64,000 nucleotides of DNA from Quillaja saponaria (Eukaryota; Streptophyta; Magnoliopsida; Fabales; Quillajaceae), in assembly GCA_029379385.1 (NCBI GenBank), contig CM055614.1:21185994-21249993 (forward strand), written 5' to 3'. Position 1 is the first letter of the stretch. The number at the start of each line of letters is the position of its first letter. This document shows, in pieces, positions 11,319 through 24,100 of this stretch. The notes under the pieces are model-generated. The model saw only the letters and a list, made by a program, of their open reading frames with translations. It was not told where the DNA came from and searched no databases. The translations under genes and the position numbers were made by a program.

Positions 11319-11323
11319 CATCT

Positions 11324-12438
11324 ATCATAGGCTAAAATGTTAAAATATCCCTTCAATTTTTAGTTAGTTTTAGACATACCCCTCCCATGTATAATTGGAT
11401 TAATGACACCCCCCCTCAACCTTCTAAATTTTTGAAATCAACCATTATGTCAAAATTTCCATGTAAATACATTACAGTCATATGCCTTTTGAACAATGCC
11501 ATTACAAAATTGGTTTATTTTGATGGCTATGCTTCTTGACCCACCTTCTCAACCCCATCTCCTATAACAATTCTTTAACTGGGCCTTATCAACTTGTTCT
11601 TTACCTATAACTAAATTTTTTCACATATAAATGAGTTAGGCTAAAGCCCTCTGGTTGGAGGCCATATGGAAAAAGCCAATTGTTAGGGAAAAAGGCAAAC
11701 AATACATAGTAGAGAGAAACAATTAAGTATTTAGACAAAAAAATTAACATAAGGGGTCAATTAAAAAATTTAAAAGGTTGTAGCAGTGTGATTAATCCAA
11801 TCAAACATTGAATGGTTATGTTTAAAATTGAGCCGAAGTTGATGGGGTGTTTTAACTCTTTAGCCTTTATCATAATATAGAGCAAGAGATATATGAGTTC
11901 CAACTCAACCTTGATGTAGACAATTATGTTATTTTTTAATTACTCAGAACCAACATTATATAAAAAAGAAAAGTGCATAAAACATATTGGAATATAATGT
12001 AGTCAAATTTATATCCAGGAACTTACCTTGGGAATCATTTTTACTAATCCCTTATGCAAGCTATGCAAATCATAAACATCAAATTCGCAAAATTTCAGAT
12101 TATTCGTAGTTAAACAAATCAGATGATCCGAAAACAAAACAATGGATTTTGTTGAAACTAAATTCATTGAAGATAAATTATTGGACACTGAAATGATAAC
12201 AAGGTTTTAACCAGCATGCGTGTGCATATAATAACGTCCCTGAACAAATCCATCATGTGCTCCACCTTCTTCCTTACCAGAGGAGACTAGATATTTGAAG
12301 GAGGTACAGAGCTAGCTGAACTCGCTGACGATGACGAAAATGGCAAACAATTGGAAAATCAGTTGGTGTATAAAAGGACGGTGGTGACATTTAGTTGGTA
12401 ACTTGGAAGTCAAAATAGTGTCAGTGTGAGTAGAGAGT
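11324..12438. other. non-coding stretch, nothing recognised
   Basis: Host sequence between element A and the small LTR element. There is no coding frame with recognisable similarity. It includes C-rich runs near 11385-11420 that resemble remnants of non-coding repeats, but I cannot define a unit. Confidence 0.4.
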
Positions 12439-13690
12439 TGTTTATGGTTCAAAATTCAGAATGAGGGTAGTTTTGTATTTTACACTAGTTTCATGGCCTA
12501 TAGAGTTCTTGGACTAGCTATTTGCTTGTATTCTCTTTGCCCTCCCTTCCCTCCCTCTATTTTATCTTAGATAATTATGTTGTAGGATTACCAAATTAGG
12601 GTTTAAAGCTTCTCATTTCTTGGTGTTGGAGTAGCATTGGCGAATGTTAGTGCCTACAAGATCGATTAGATATTCTCTGCCCTAAAATCATGGTAAAGAT
12701 AATGGGTTTAAGAATCGCTAGAACTGATACATTCATTCAAGAATTGAAGAATTTTACTTAGAAGCTGCAGGAAAGCACAGATGCAGCATCTATGGGCAGA
12801 GATTCGACCCGCACAACTAGAGGTGATTAGAGAGCTATTCTGCTTCATCCTCAGATAAAGCATTGAACTCCTCTCACAGTGCCTCAGCTGCCATTTAATC
12901 CTTCAACAGCTTCCTTAAGAACAATAATGGCAGCCAACACAGAGAGTTTTACTAGTGGACAATTGGAGCAAGTGGGTGTAAAAATCTAAGAAATTGGAAA
13001 ATCAAAAATTCGCAAATAAAGGTTCTGAAATAGTGCCATTCCAGCTATTGGATCAAAAGCTATACAATGGGGCTATGAAAATTAGATGCAGAGAAAGCTA
13101 CAAATTCATCTTTTAAAGAGAAGGTAATAGAGACATGTTGGGTATACAAAATTTTTTAGATTCAAGACTCTAATGCTAGAGTTTGCAATTGTAAGAATGA
13201 AATTAACTTATGTGAAAACGTTATCTTTTTGACAGAGGCTCCAAGATTAATGAATAAAAAGTAAGGATGCTTTCACTTGCTTAAGTCATTGCATGTTAGG
13301 TTCAAGCCTCAAGGCTATTATGAAGGAGCTTTGAGCCTTTGGAACAACCTATGGGATTTGTATATTTATCAAGTTTTAATAGCCTTAGACAGTCAAGATT
13401 CTTCTTTGAGCCTTATGCTTGCAGTTGCTAATCAAGATTCTTCTTTATTGTTGCATGACAATCCTTAAAGGCAAGGATTAATTGATGAAGGAGGGATTGT
13501 TATGGTTCAAAATTGGAGATGAGGGTAGTTTTGTATTTTGTACTTGTTCGTTCTAGTGTATTTCTATGTAAAAGGGATCTGACCTTAATTTTATGAATGT
13601 TACTTAGGCTAGCTGGTTGCTAGTTTTCTTTTATTCTGTCTTTTCCCTTTCTTTTTGTAATCATGTTGCAATACTAAACTAGGGTTTACC
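12439..13690 (+). mobile_element. small LTR element, TRIM-like
   Basis: Two related direct repeats, about 12439-12620 and 13498-13690, share TATGGTTCAAAATT, GAGGGTAGTTTTGTATTTT and AACTAGGGTTTA. They flank about 0.9 kb without gag or pol. A purine tract (gatgaaggagggat) directly precedes the right repeat. A degenerate tRNA-Met-type site (tggtgttggag) follows the left one near 12622. This places the element on the plus strand. Size and lack of coding fit a TRIM or a deleted copia. I could not find the target duplication, and the LTR ends are approximate. Confidence 0.65.
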
Positions 13691-14436
13691 CTTAGTAAAA
13701 GTATAGAAAGACAACAATGTTGTCAAACGAGAAGTTCTTCCATTTCTCCCTTCATAGTAAAATGAGATTTAATTTATATTTATTTTTTAGCTTAAAAAGA
13801 AAGAGATATTGGAAACCCAATGGCATGAATTTATAAATTACATATTTTTTTTTCTTTTTTGGTAAGTTAATTTAGATAAAATCTGTCTAAATACAATTTG
13901 GTTTAAATGAAAGTGTTGGTTAGAGACAAAATAAACTATATAAATCAGTTTGGGAAAATGCCTTATTACAAGGGGGTAAACTGTATTTCTTAAAAATCTC
14001 CAAAAACCAAGAAAGGAAATGTACCGTCTCCTCTCATTTACTATCTCTCCATTCTTCTCAGTCCTAACCACAATTAGTCAATTGAAAGTTTTTGCATACA
14101 CATCACTTTGTATCATAATGATAAATTCATATAAAGTGATTGATAAGTGTGTGATAAAGAGAAAGTCTGAACTGTGTAAGATATAAGTTTATTAATCACT
14201 TTTCATGAATTTTTGAAAGTTTATAGGTATGTATCATTTTGTAAAATTAAATCATGTGCATGTAACACTTTTCTTCCATAAATTACATCTTAGGTGTTGT
14301 TAAATAGATAAACATAATAATTAATTTATATGTAGCATTGGTACTAAACTCACACCCTAATCAGGGGTGGAATTAGAATTTTTTTTGAGTGGGGGCAACT
14401 GGCATATACTAGTTGATAGATACAACAGATTATTAT
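13691..14436. other. non-coding stretch with possible DNA-transposon end
   Basis: No gene recognised. At 14364-14400 the sequence ggggtggaattagaattttt...gagtggggg resembles the terminal part of the DNA element at 35888-36920 (gaagccaggatttttgttcagtgggg). It may be one end of a related element cut by the insertion of copia element C at 14437. Confidence 0.35.
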
Positions 14437-14702
14437 TGTTAAGAAATATATTTTTGAGAATTTTGTGTGAAAGATTATGTACTTTTCATTCACATAATAG
14501 AGCTATGTATAGGAGTATAAAGTTGACCTATGGCTAAAATTAAGCTACAATTATAAGACTTTATTAGGGGAAATTACAAGTACGAAATTAGGATAATTAA
14601 GATATATTGTAGAGATGAAATTAGTGAAATTAAATATGATAATTGACTATGAATGTAGACATATTTCTAGCTAGACATTCATGCCATGAATTTAGTCTAA
14701 TA
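14437..14702 (-). repeat. 3' LTR of copia element C
   Basis: Begins TGTTAAGAAA and shares with 18565-18832 the blocks TTGTGTGAAAG, AGTATAAAGTTGAC and ATATTTCTAGCTAGACA. The two are alike over their full length with scattered substitutions. Confidence 0.87.
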
Positions 14703-15125
14703 CTTTCCTCTCAAGTTGGAGCATGTAAATTATGAATGCTCAATTTGGATCGCAAAACTATAAATTGATCTTTGTCAAGTGGATTTGTGAATATATCGGC
14801 AATATGATTGCTAATGGCTATATTAGCAGGTGGAATTAATGGATTTTGTTATTTCTCACGCACAATATGACAGTCAATCTCAATGTGCTTGGTTCGTTCA
14901 TTAAAAATTAGATTAGCATAAATATAAAGTTCGACATCATTATCACAGTAAAGTGGGATAAGAACATATGGATATATGCACTAATCTTGTAAAAGATAAG
15001 AAAATCATGTGTTCACAAGTAATTGTAGGCCATTAATTAGTATTCAGCTTACATAGAAGATTGCATGAAATATGACTTAATCCTAAAATGATGCAATAAT
15101 CGGTGATAGAATGTTGAATAATAAA

Positions 15126-15545
15126 GGCCTTTCTACCAGAATACACTAATTTTTTTTTTTAAAATAACTCAAATACACTGAAAAAAAACTTAAAGAGTTA
15201 ACTACCCTTGTTTTTGAATTCATGTCTTCAAAACACAATTTCATAATGAGTTTGTGTTTTTATGAAATTGTGTTTTGAAAACACAAATTCAAAGTGCTAT
15301 GTCAACCTAAAATGTCAGATGAGGTTGCATTGCTGGCACTTGAGTTCACGAACTAAAATGCAATCTCATCTCGCATTTTAGTTTGACGTGGCACTTTGAA
15401 TTTGTGTCTTCAAAACACAAACTCATTATGAAATTGTGTTTTGAAGACACAAATTCAAAAACAGGGGTATTTAACTCTTTAAGTTTATTTTTTGGTGTAT
15501 TTGAGTTATTTTTTAAAAAAAACCAGTGTCTTCTGGTAGAAAAGC
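15126..15545. mobile_element. Mutator-type MITE with long terminal inverted repeats
   Basis: A 420-bp foldback element. Its arms, about 190 bp each (15126 onward and the reverse complement up to 15545), begin with TTTCTACCAGAA and contain AATAACTCAAATACAC and TTAAAGAGTTAA. It is flanked by tgaataataaa at 15115-15125 and 15546-15556, an 11-bp direct repeat; the true duplication is probably 9-11 bp, typical of Mutator-like elements. It has no coding capacity and interrupts the RNase H-encoding end of copia C. Confidence 0.85.
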
Positions 15546-15559
15546 TGAATAATAAATCA

Positions 15560-18525
15560 TCGTGCCTAATCAGAATCATAATAGGACCTAAGAGATGGAG
15601 CAAAAGATGAAACCAAAAGAATTCCTTATCCAATTATAGTTTTTAGGCAAAAAGAGTAACTGTAATGGAGCATCATAGTGTGCTTTGTAAGGTTGGTGCA
15701 TAAATTGATTGTGAGTATTAACAGTATATACAATGTCAGGACAAGTGATTATAACGTAGAAAAGGCGTCTAACTAGTCGACGATAAATTATAGAATCCTT
15801 GAAAATGTCACCACCAATAGGAGTTAAGTTTAGATTTTTCTTCAAATGATAATTAGCTAGTTGGGCAACGGTAAGACTAGAATCTTTGATAATGTCAAGG
15901 GTATATATTTCGTTGAGAAAGATAGAGACTTTTTTGACAATTGAGCAAGTTTGATATCTGTAAAATATTTTAGAAGGCCCAAATCTTTGATGTGAAATTA
16001 TTGATGAAGCATTTTGTTGACTGTTCGAATGAGAGAAACTATCTATTCATGTTATCACAATATCATCAACATAAACTAGAATAAAGGTTGAACCTTTAGA
16101 TTTATTGAGAAAAAAATAAAGAATGATTAGCTTGAGATTGGTTGAGCCCAAAACCAATAAATGATGTACAAAATTTGGCAAACCACATAGAGATTTAATT
16201 AAGAGACATACTGAATTCTTTCACTTTTGATGATATCCAAGTGAGGGAATCATGTATACTTCCTCATTTAATTCACCATGTAAAAATGCATTTTAGACAT
16301 CAAGTTGATGGAAGGGCCAATCTTTTATGGAAGCAAGTGCAAAGAGTACTTAAATAGTCGCTAACTTTGCAACTAGAGCAAAAGTATCATGGTAATCAAT
16401 TCCTTCAACCTATGTATATCCTTTAGCAACAAGTCGAGTTTTGTATCTTTCAATAGTATTATCATAGTGAGGTTTAATATTGAAATCTCATTTAGAGCGA
16501 ATAGGTGATTTGCTAGGTGGAAACATCATAATTGACCATGTCTTATTTTTAGTAAAGGCATCATTCTTAGCTTTCATTGCTTCATGACAATCTATAAATT
16601 TAGTAGCTTGAGAAAACTAGATAGTTCATTAGTAGCAAATATAAAAGTAAGATAGGACTGATGATGTTAGAAAAATTTGAATAAGAAAGATATTGAGTTA
16701 AATGATGAGAATTACCAAGATCATCAAGCGAATGATGTGTTGGAACATTGGTAATAGAAAAATAGTAGTCCTTAAGATGAGTGGGAACCTTGTGATGTAG
16801 ACTTGTTTTTTGAGTTATTAGAATACAAGGTACTTGATTAGTAGAAGTTTGAACACAAATATTGATAATGTCACATGCTTGTTGACTTGGGGAAATTGGT
16901 GAAGGAGAATTAATGAAAATGGTAGAAGTAGTGGAGTTGTTTGGTGTAGAGGTGTGTGTTATCTAGATTGGAAATAGGAAGAGCAAAATTATCAGAGATA
17001 AATGTAAGTGATAGTATAATGTCATCTAGATTTGGAAATGCAAGAGGGAAAGTAGGTTGGGTAGCTTTCATTTGCATAGCTTGCCAAGAAAAAAATATTT
17101 TCACGAAAAATAACATCACGAGAGGTGTAAACTTTGCAAGTATGAGGATAATAAATTTTGTGTGTTGTTTGATCAAAAGGATAACCAAAGAAAATATTTG
17201 TAGATGAACGATAGTCAAATTTGTGTTTAATAGAATGGTTTTATCCATAACATAAACACCCTAAAACACACAAATGAGACGATGCTTTATGAAAAGGTAT
17301 TTTAAATGGATTTTACCTTGAAAACTTTAGTAGGAAGTCTATTGATAAATTTGCAGCTGCCAAAACACAATCGCCTTAATATTGGAGGTAGTTTTTCTTG
17401 AAATTGTAAAGTTCAACCAATGTTTAGAAGATGACCATGGCACTCTACAATGCCATTTTGTTCGGGGGTAGCAACATAACCTGTTTGCAGAAGAATAGCA
17501 AGAAAGTTTCAAAATTCTCAAGTAGTGACATTAAAAAACTCAATACCATTAACATATCAAATTTGACAAATTTTTGTATCAAATTGAGTTTTTACCATAG
17601 CAAAAATAAAAAAACGAATGTAGGAATTGACTTCAGATTTAGCATGCATAAGGTAAGCCCATGTGGTACAATAAAAATCATCATCAATCATTAAAAAATA
17701 ATGAGCACCAGATAATGATGGAATTTGATATGGCCCCCAAACATCAAAAAACTAAATCAAAACAAACTACAGTAGAAATGACACTAGCCGAAAAAGTCAA
17801 ACGAAAATGTTTTGCAAGTGGACCTATGTTGAAGTGCATTTATCAGAAATTGAAATTTTAGAATCTGATGCTTTGAAATTAGAGTTCAATGAAAAGGTAG
17901 GATGACTTAATCGCAAATGCCATATATCAAAATAAGGTTGTTAAAGAACAATGGAAAAACAATTTAGCAAATATGGTAAGAGAAAGTAAAAGTCCTTCAT
18001 GCTCTTTACCTAATCCAATCATAGTTTCGTTTATATGTCTTGAAAAATACAAGAATCAGGAAATAAAATTACACAACAATTCAATGATTTTGTAATTTTC
18101 TTAATAGCAAGCAGATTGAATTTGAAGTTAGGGACATATAAAGCACCTTTCAAAAAGATTAGAGGTTGGCCTAGTATCACTTGACATTAGAAATAGAAAA
18201 AAAAAATTCCATTGGATAATTGTATTGGAGGAGAAAAATTGTTTGTATAGGTAGAGATAAGTAAATTAGGATCGAGTATTATATGATCACAGCAACCAGA
18301 ATCGATAACCTAAGTAAAATTAGGAAATGAAGAAAAAAGGGAGTGAGAACAACTTACAAAATGATCTAAATGATTGGTTGTACTCAATAGAAAACAAAAA
18401 ATATTTGTTGAATTTGCTTTAGAATGGAATGGTAAGGCATATTCTTGCTGAGAGATGATAGAGGTACCAATATTTGCAACAAAAGTAAGAGATGGAAGCC
18501 ATGACACCAAACTGTTGGTGGCCAT
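15560..18525 (-). pseudogene. copia C polyprotein: protease, integrase, RT
   Basis: From 18525 downward: MATNSLVSWLPSLTFVANI, then the protease motif VIDSGCCDH near 18300. A long, heavily decayed integrase region follows (about 16800-18000). RT shows GIDYHDTFALVAKLATI, HQLDVXNAFLHGELNEEVYM (X = stop) near 16280-16390 and VYVDDIVIT near 16060. The connection is LVRRLFYVIITCPDIVYTVN (15588-15845). RNase H is cut by the MITE and only traces continue below 15110. There are numerous stops and frameshifts. No gag is present. Confidence 0.82.
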
Positions 18526-18553
18526 TATGGTAAAAAAAAAAATGGATTGTTTA

Positions 18554-18564
18554 CGTTGATACCA
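18554..18564 (-). other. primer-binding site of copia element C
   Basis: Reads TGGTATCAACG on the minus strand, directly next to the 5' LTR ending ...TTAACA. It matches the start of the tRNA-Met-complementary site and confirms orientation and LTR end. Confidence 0.85.
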
Positions 18565-18832
18565 TGTTAATAAGGATATTGATAAAAAATGTTGTGTGAA
18601 AGTTTATGTATTTTTCATTCATATAACAATGTTATTTATATAAGTATAAAGTTGACTTATGACTAAAATTAAGTTACAAATGGAGAAACCAATTGGAGGA
18701 AATAACAAGGATGTAATTAGGGAAATTAAGATATAATTACAGGGATAAAGTTAGGAAAATAAAACATAATAACTAACTATGAATATAGATATATTTCTAG
18801 CTAGACACTCATGCCATTAATGTAGTCTAATA
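18565..18832 (-). repeat. 5' LTR of copia element C
   Basis: Starts TGTTAATAAGG at 18565, next to the primer-binding site, and ends with GTCTAATA at 18832. Collinear with 14437-14702. Confidence 0.87.
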
Positions 18833-19679
18833 GTTGTTGATGACAATTTGAGCAAATACATGAGAAGAACTTTGGTTCCAAGAATTATAATCAAACAATT
18901 GTGAATAATATCGGGTTTATCGATTCAAACTATAATATAATGTACTACAATGAGTGTTGATATCAGGAGAGGAATAAACTAACAAGTTCTGAACATGAAA
19001 TCTAAATTCAAGATAATAAAGGAAGATAAATGAGTAAATATTTAATTTGGAATTAGTTTAAAAGACCCTTGCAAATGTCACACATGTTTGCTTTTATAGC
19101 TTGATGGTTCCTATGCAACCATTTGAAATTCAAAAGCAAGAAACTATTTCTAAATAATTGTGACAACTGTAATTAATAAATAATTGCAATTAATGAAAAC
19201 TGCTCAAATTACATAAAACTAACCAAATAACATTATGTGGCCAAAGTTTACTTCCACTGCTTTTATAAAATTCAATCAATTGTGATCAGGATATTCAATC
19301 TAAAAATATATTCGGTCGAATCAGATAACTTGCTAATTTGGGGTGTTAGCAAGGCCCTCTATATTGCTGTATGACAAATGAGAAATAGGGAAATATGGTA
19401 AAATTCAAATTCACCTAACCTCAATGATTTCTTTTTAGAATTCGAAAAAAAATTGATTTATTAGACATTTTGATTTCTAAAACACTTCTAACATAAAGGC
19501 ATCATATGGTATACTTTTAGTGGTTATTCGGTTTAACAGAATGGAAGTTCAGACTTTGTACAACTGAATAAAAGGTAATTATGAGAAACATAACTTCATT
19601 TCAACTTCCTTTGCCTTCTAAACCTTTCATTAGCTTTTTGCGAAACTCATTCACTATAATTCTTCTCCTCAAAACCTCA
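18833..19679. other. non-coding stretch, nothing recognised
   Basis: AT-rich sequence between copia C and the mobile-domain-like remnant. No supported gene. It may include the 5' non-coding part of the following remnant. Confidence 0.4.
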
Positions 19680-20870
19680 AAGTTCATCAATGGCATTCTC
19701 ACCCCAGAGCAGTGATAAGCACATTTTATGACCTCTCCCTAAGGACTCACAAGACATGATTTTGTTCTTTGCCCTTATACTATCTAGAGACTTCTTGAGT
19801 CCTAGGTAAACTCGTCACTTCTTATTGAACACTCGGAGTTTCATTCTCCAATACTAGGTCCTATCTTCAAAACCATTCCTTCTATTGATTTGGCTAAATT
19901 CATTCCATTAGTACCTGGAAAAACTCTCATTCTCCATGTCCTTACTTGTCATTCTTTACTTACCTAAGGTGGATTAGAACTTGGTTAGTTCGAGATTTTG
20001 ATTTTGAATCGTGAACAACTAGAATTCTTAAGGTATACACCTTCGTAAGCAAGGAATTTTGTATTTGATTAGGCTTCCATTTCCAACCCATACAAGCCAA
20101 TGTTAGACTTATTGTAGCAGCATCTAGCTTTTGGTTGAAAAGTCATAATGTATTCATTTTTCTTGTGTATGTTGACCATCGTTGTCCCCGACATGACCAC
20201 TTTTTCGGTCTACAATGTTGTTGTAGATGAAGTGAATTCCCTTATGAATAATATCCTTTTAACTATAAAATAATCCTCATTCTAATGGTGAAGTGTCTTA
20301 CGAAGAACTTATTGCCTACCTTCTCTTTTGGCTATGCAAATATGTCTTGTGTAGCTTTTGATTTAATGGTGGCAAGATATATTCTTCTTGCCCAATATTT
20401 AGTCCAAGGAGTAATTTATGACATGTTCATGTTTGTTTAGGCCAACCAATCCCTGACCTGTTTTGTTTAGCTTTTCCATAAAGTCAGTTACCATGGCAAG
20501 ATACTCAGTCTAGGATGGTCGATATGGCTAGTCCAATATTGGTTATTAGCCAACTTTTTAGAATTTGACTATCATTATGTTCTTAAAGATTCTTTCATTC
20601 ATCTCAAATGATATGATCATCATGTACTTTAAATTCAATCTCCCCGATTCATCTTTTAAGGCTTTCTTTAAAGTTTATTATAACTCTCATAATATTGATC
20701 AAAATTTTATGTCATTTTTCAACTGTTCATATGGTGACCCAATTTCTAGAGTAAGATTGATTGATCTCCATATGGTCTCACAAAAACAAAAACCGACATA
20801 TTCTGCCATGTTTCTTCTTGTTCTCCAATGTAGGGATCTACATTTGAAAGTGTTTTCGTAAGAGGACTAA
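19680..20870 (+). pseudogene. plant mobile domain-like gene remnant
   Basis: A decayed plus-strand frame. It begins near MAFSPQSSDKHIL and runs through stretches such as ELIAYLLFWLCKYVLCS (about 20300-20350), LMVARYILLAQYLVQG and YHGKILSLGWSIWLVQYWLL. The aromatic FWLCKYVxCS block followed by small-residue helices resembles the plant mobile domain found in MAIN-like proteins and in Mutator- or retrotransposon-associated proteins (often annotated as 'phosphatase 7 long form homolog'). Several stops and frame changes occur. The match is by remembered family pattern only, so the family call is tentative. Confidence 0.42.
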
Positions 20871-21129
20871 TCAACACTATAGAGTTCAAAATTTATGCTC
20901 CTTACTAATGTGCTCACCAATTTGGTTTAACACATTCAATTAATGATCCTATTTTCTTCACATCCATACCAAATTTCCTTACCAAACCTCCATTCACTAG
21001 AAGCACAATTATAGAAATTTACTAGTCCATAACCAATCACCTTATTCAACCTCTGATTGACAAGTTCCAAACTTTTTGTCGAAAGTCCAAGTTGCACCCA
21101 TCTCTTTCAAGACTAGTGGAGAAACTATA

Positions 21130-24100
21130 TGGACACAATATTCCATTAATGTTACTCCTAACTCATAATCCTTATAGGATAGATGTGTTACAATAAGAAT
21201 GGAACACGGCTATAGAAATTGGGTAACACAGTGGAAACTAGTATTAATGCACCCACCTTAAATGATAGCTTTGTAAAATTTTAAAAACCTATTTACCATA
21301 ACATAACATATCCTTATAACACGCAAATAATAACACAAGCTCGCGTAACATCCATATAAATATAATCAGAGTTAAGTTATCATATTGCAACATCAAATAG
21401 ATAAGTGGGGGTCAAGGGATCAGGAATACAATCATCCTCATGCATAAAAATAAAAAAACCCAAAAGCTTCCTCATATACTTATTTCAAATATGACTAGAG
21501 AAATGGAGTCATTGCCTCATAAGAGACTATGTCAAAAACATGCTCATAGCAGCTCAGTTTGTCATGACAATGTCTGGGTTAACTACATCTGTATCAACCA
21601 TCCCACTAAGCATAACATAATCATACCAGAATGGATCCTCCATCGAATACTCTTCCGATGACACCCTGATCATCCTTAATAGCATCTGGTATCCAAACGA
21701 GCTCCACTTTTAGTTCCATCATCAATATACCCAAACTTTATACCTCATTTACATGCCCCTCAACTATAGGTTCAACAATTCCCAGCACCTCCTCCACAAC
21801 CTCCTTAATAACACCACCACCACCACTTGGACCCTACTGACCCAGTACCTTATCAGTATCATCCATCAGGTAATCTTTCACGAGAGGATCGGTCTATACA
21901 TATTCTCCAGTGCGAAATGCATATTGTTGCACATAATGCACATGTCCAACTTGTTGCATGCATGATTACCATAATGCACAACCACTTAAATATTGAAACA
22001 TCTTTATAGTATAGAATCAATCTGGACACTAGTTTAAAAACAATGAGATATGAATCTTAACATAACTTATATATGTATCAAAAACAAATATATGCCCTAG
22101 TTTTATAAAAATAAGGAGATGTCGTGCATGTATAAAAACCAATTATGAATGCTATGGACTATCCATAGGTTGGGTTAGCCAATTTGGAAACATCTCCAGG
22201 CAAGATCAAGGCTACTGATTACTCAAGAGGTTTAATCCTTTATATGTTTGGATACCTTTAGACAAGAGGTTTAATCCTTTATAACGACCCAGTCGCCTAC
22301 AACGGTTCATACCAACCAGTCTTATACCATATCCATAATTAAAAAACCAACCACACATCATGCAGTTTCATCATCAAAAATACCAAGCTTGGGATTTTCA
22401 TCGTAATTTCATCAAAATTACACTCATGAGCAATGCATGCTTACGATATAGCTTTATGGAGTAAAAATGATAGTTATAAACTCACATGCACTAAAAATCA
22501 TATTTTTAGGAATATACATATATCTACCTGTTACTATATTACCTAATTTATAGTTTTGTTTATAATATGTTTCGAGTTTAATTCTCAGTCCTCGGTCAAG
22601 TCTAGTTCGAATTGTTTCACTCCTCAGTCTAGATTAGGTCTAATTGTTTCAATCCAATGTCTGGTTGTTCTCGATACTCTGAACGTTAAGGTTCCTCAAC
22701 CTTGCTTAGGTTACAATTCATCCATTTTAGTATTACTTCGATTTTCAATTAAAATCAAATTTCTTAATTATTCCTAATTACCTTTCTCTGTCAAAGAATA
22801 TTTCCATTAACATTTTCATATTAAATTTCACATACAAAATCACCAAGATTCAAGTTTTAAAGAAAACAATTCTTACTTAAATTAATTTTCCTTGACCACA
22901 CTAAAAAACAATCATATTACCTATACTTACAATTATCAATTAAAAAATTCTTTTTCCACAAAATTCTACACAATTGAACTTAAGAGAACCTTAATTTAAA
23001 TTTTACCATTCTCAGACTTTAAATATTTTTCACAACGATCCCTTAATTAATTTACATCAATTCCAACATCATCAACTCTTAAAATGATCAAAGACAACAA
23101 TTATAACCATTAACCTTCTCGGCCTCCAATGAATTTCTCAAGTAAATTTAAACAAACTCTAATTATGATTAATTCCTTAAATCATACTAATTCATTCACA
23201 ATTTCACATATATCCCCAATTTATCAATTCATTGGAAAATTGCACCATTAACCTTACGTTTGCATTTCGGCCAACGTGAAATTTTCATCAATAATTAACA
23301 GAAACACATAATTTTCATAGATCCATTATTTCCAAGTCTCAGCGAACACATATATATCATCAATTCACCAATTTATCCTAACAATAACAATTTCAGCCAA
23401 GCTTAAAAATCTATTCCTAATTATCATGAATTCAACCCATAACACATATAATCCATCAATCGTTCTAAATATGCTTTAACACCTAAAGTTACCGAAAATT
23501 CTTCAAGAATCCAAGATAAAAATCAAGAAATTTATACCTCAAAGCTCTCGGCCACTTGACTTCAATAAGCTCCACCTGATCAAATACACATACAATGTGA
23601 CAATAAAATTCCTCACACCTTTATAGCCTTCTCTAAATTCCCAAATTGAAAAATCCTAGAATCCTCCAACATCTCAGCTGAGATTTATGTTCCTCAACTT
23701 TTCATAAGTTTCAAGTTAATTCGTCTCTCATTTTTTATTTTATGAATATTTCTTCTCTTTTTCCTCTTACTGAGTTTGCTTTCCTCTAATCCTACTTTGT
23801 TTATTATTTTTCCTTTTTATATCTACACCTTCCTTTCTTAATCCCCTTTTGGCTAGTCACCTAGCCTTTCCTTACATTCATCAATCTTCAATTAATGCCA
23901 CATTTCCTTATTAAATGCCATGTCAATGCATGTAGATTTCTTGTCTAAAAAGTTACCTCAATGCTTTTTACCCTAGCCGGCCACCTATCACCTTACACAC
24001 ATAATTAATTTCCACATTATACCACTTTACACTCTCCTAAACCCTTATCATGCCACCTAAGTTTTTCATGTAAAACCTCCTCCAAGCTTTGTACTTTTTA

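Larger units (their letters stand above)
14437..18832 (-). mobile_element. Ty1/copia LTR retrotransposon C, gag-less
   Basis: Minus-strand copia element with LTRs 14437-14702 and 18565-18832 (about 267 bp each). The primer-binding site lies at 18554-18564. The purine tract GAGAGGAAAG (complement of 14703-14714) abuts the 3' LTR. Coding starts 40 bp after the primer site directly upstream of the protease, so gag is gone. The pol frames carry many stops, and a 420-bp MITE sits between RT and RNase H. The outer LTR ends read TA rather than CA, and I found no clear target duplication. Confidence 0.88.

Noticed and set aside
15346..15633. Overlapping open frames on both strands with repeated peptides
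   Set aside because: They are produced by the palindromic arms of the MITE (both strands encode the same words), not by a gene.
16956..17861. Several plus-strand open frames
   Set aside because: Antisense to the decayed integrase of copia C; no recognisable domain.
21440..22777. Plus-strand open frames in 21.4-22.8 kb, with partners at 29.5-30.7 kb
   Set aside because: These sit in the two LTRs of gypsy D and are broken differently in each copy, so they are chance frames.
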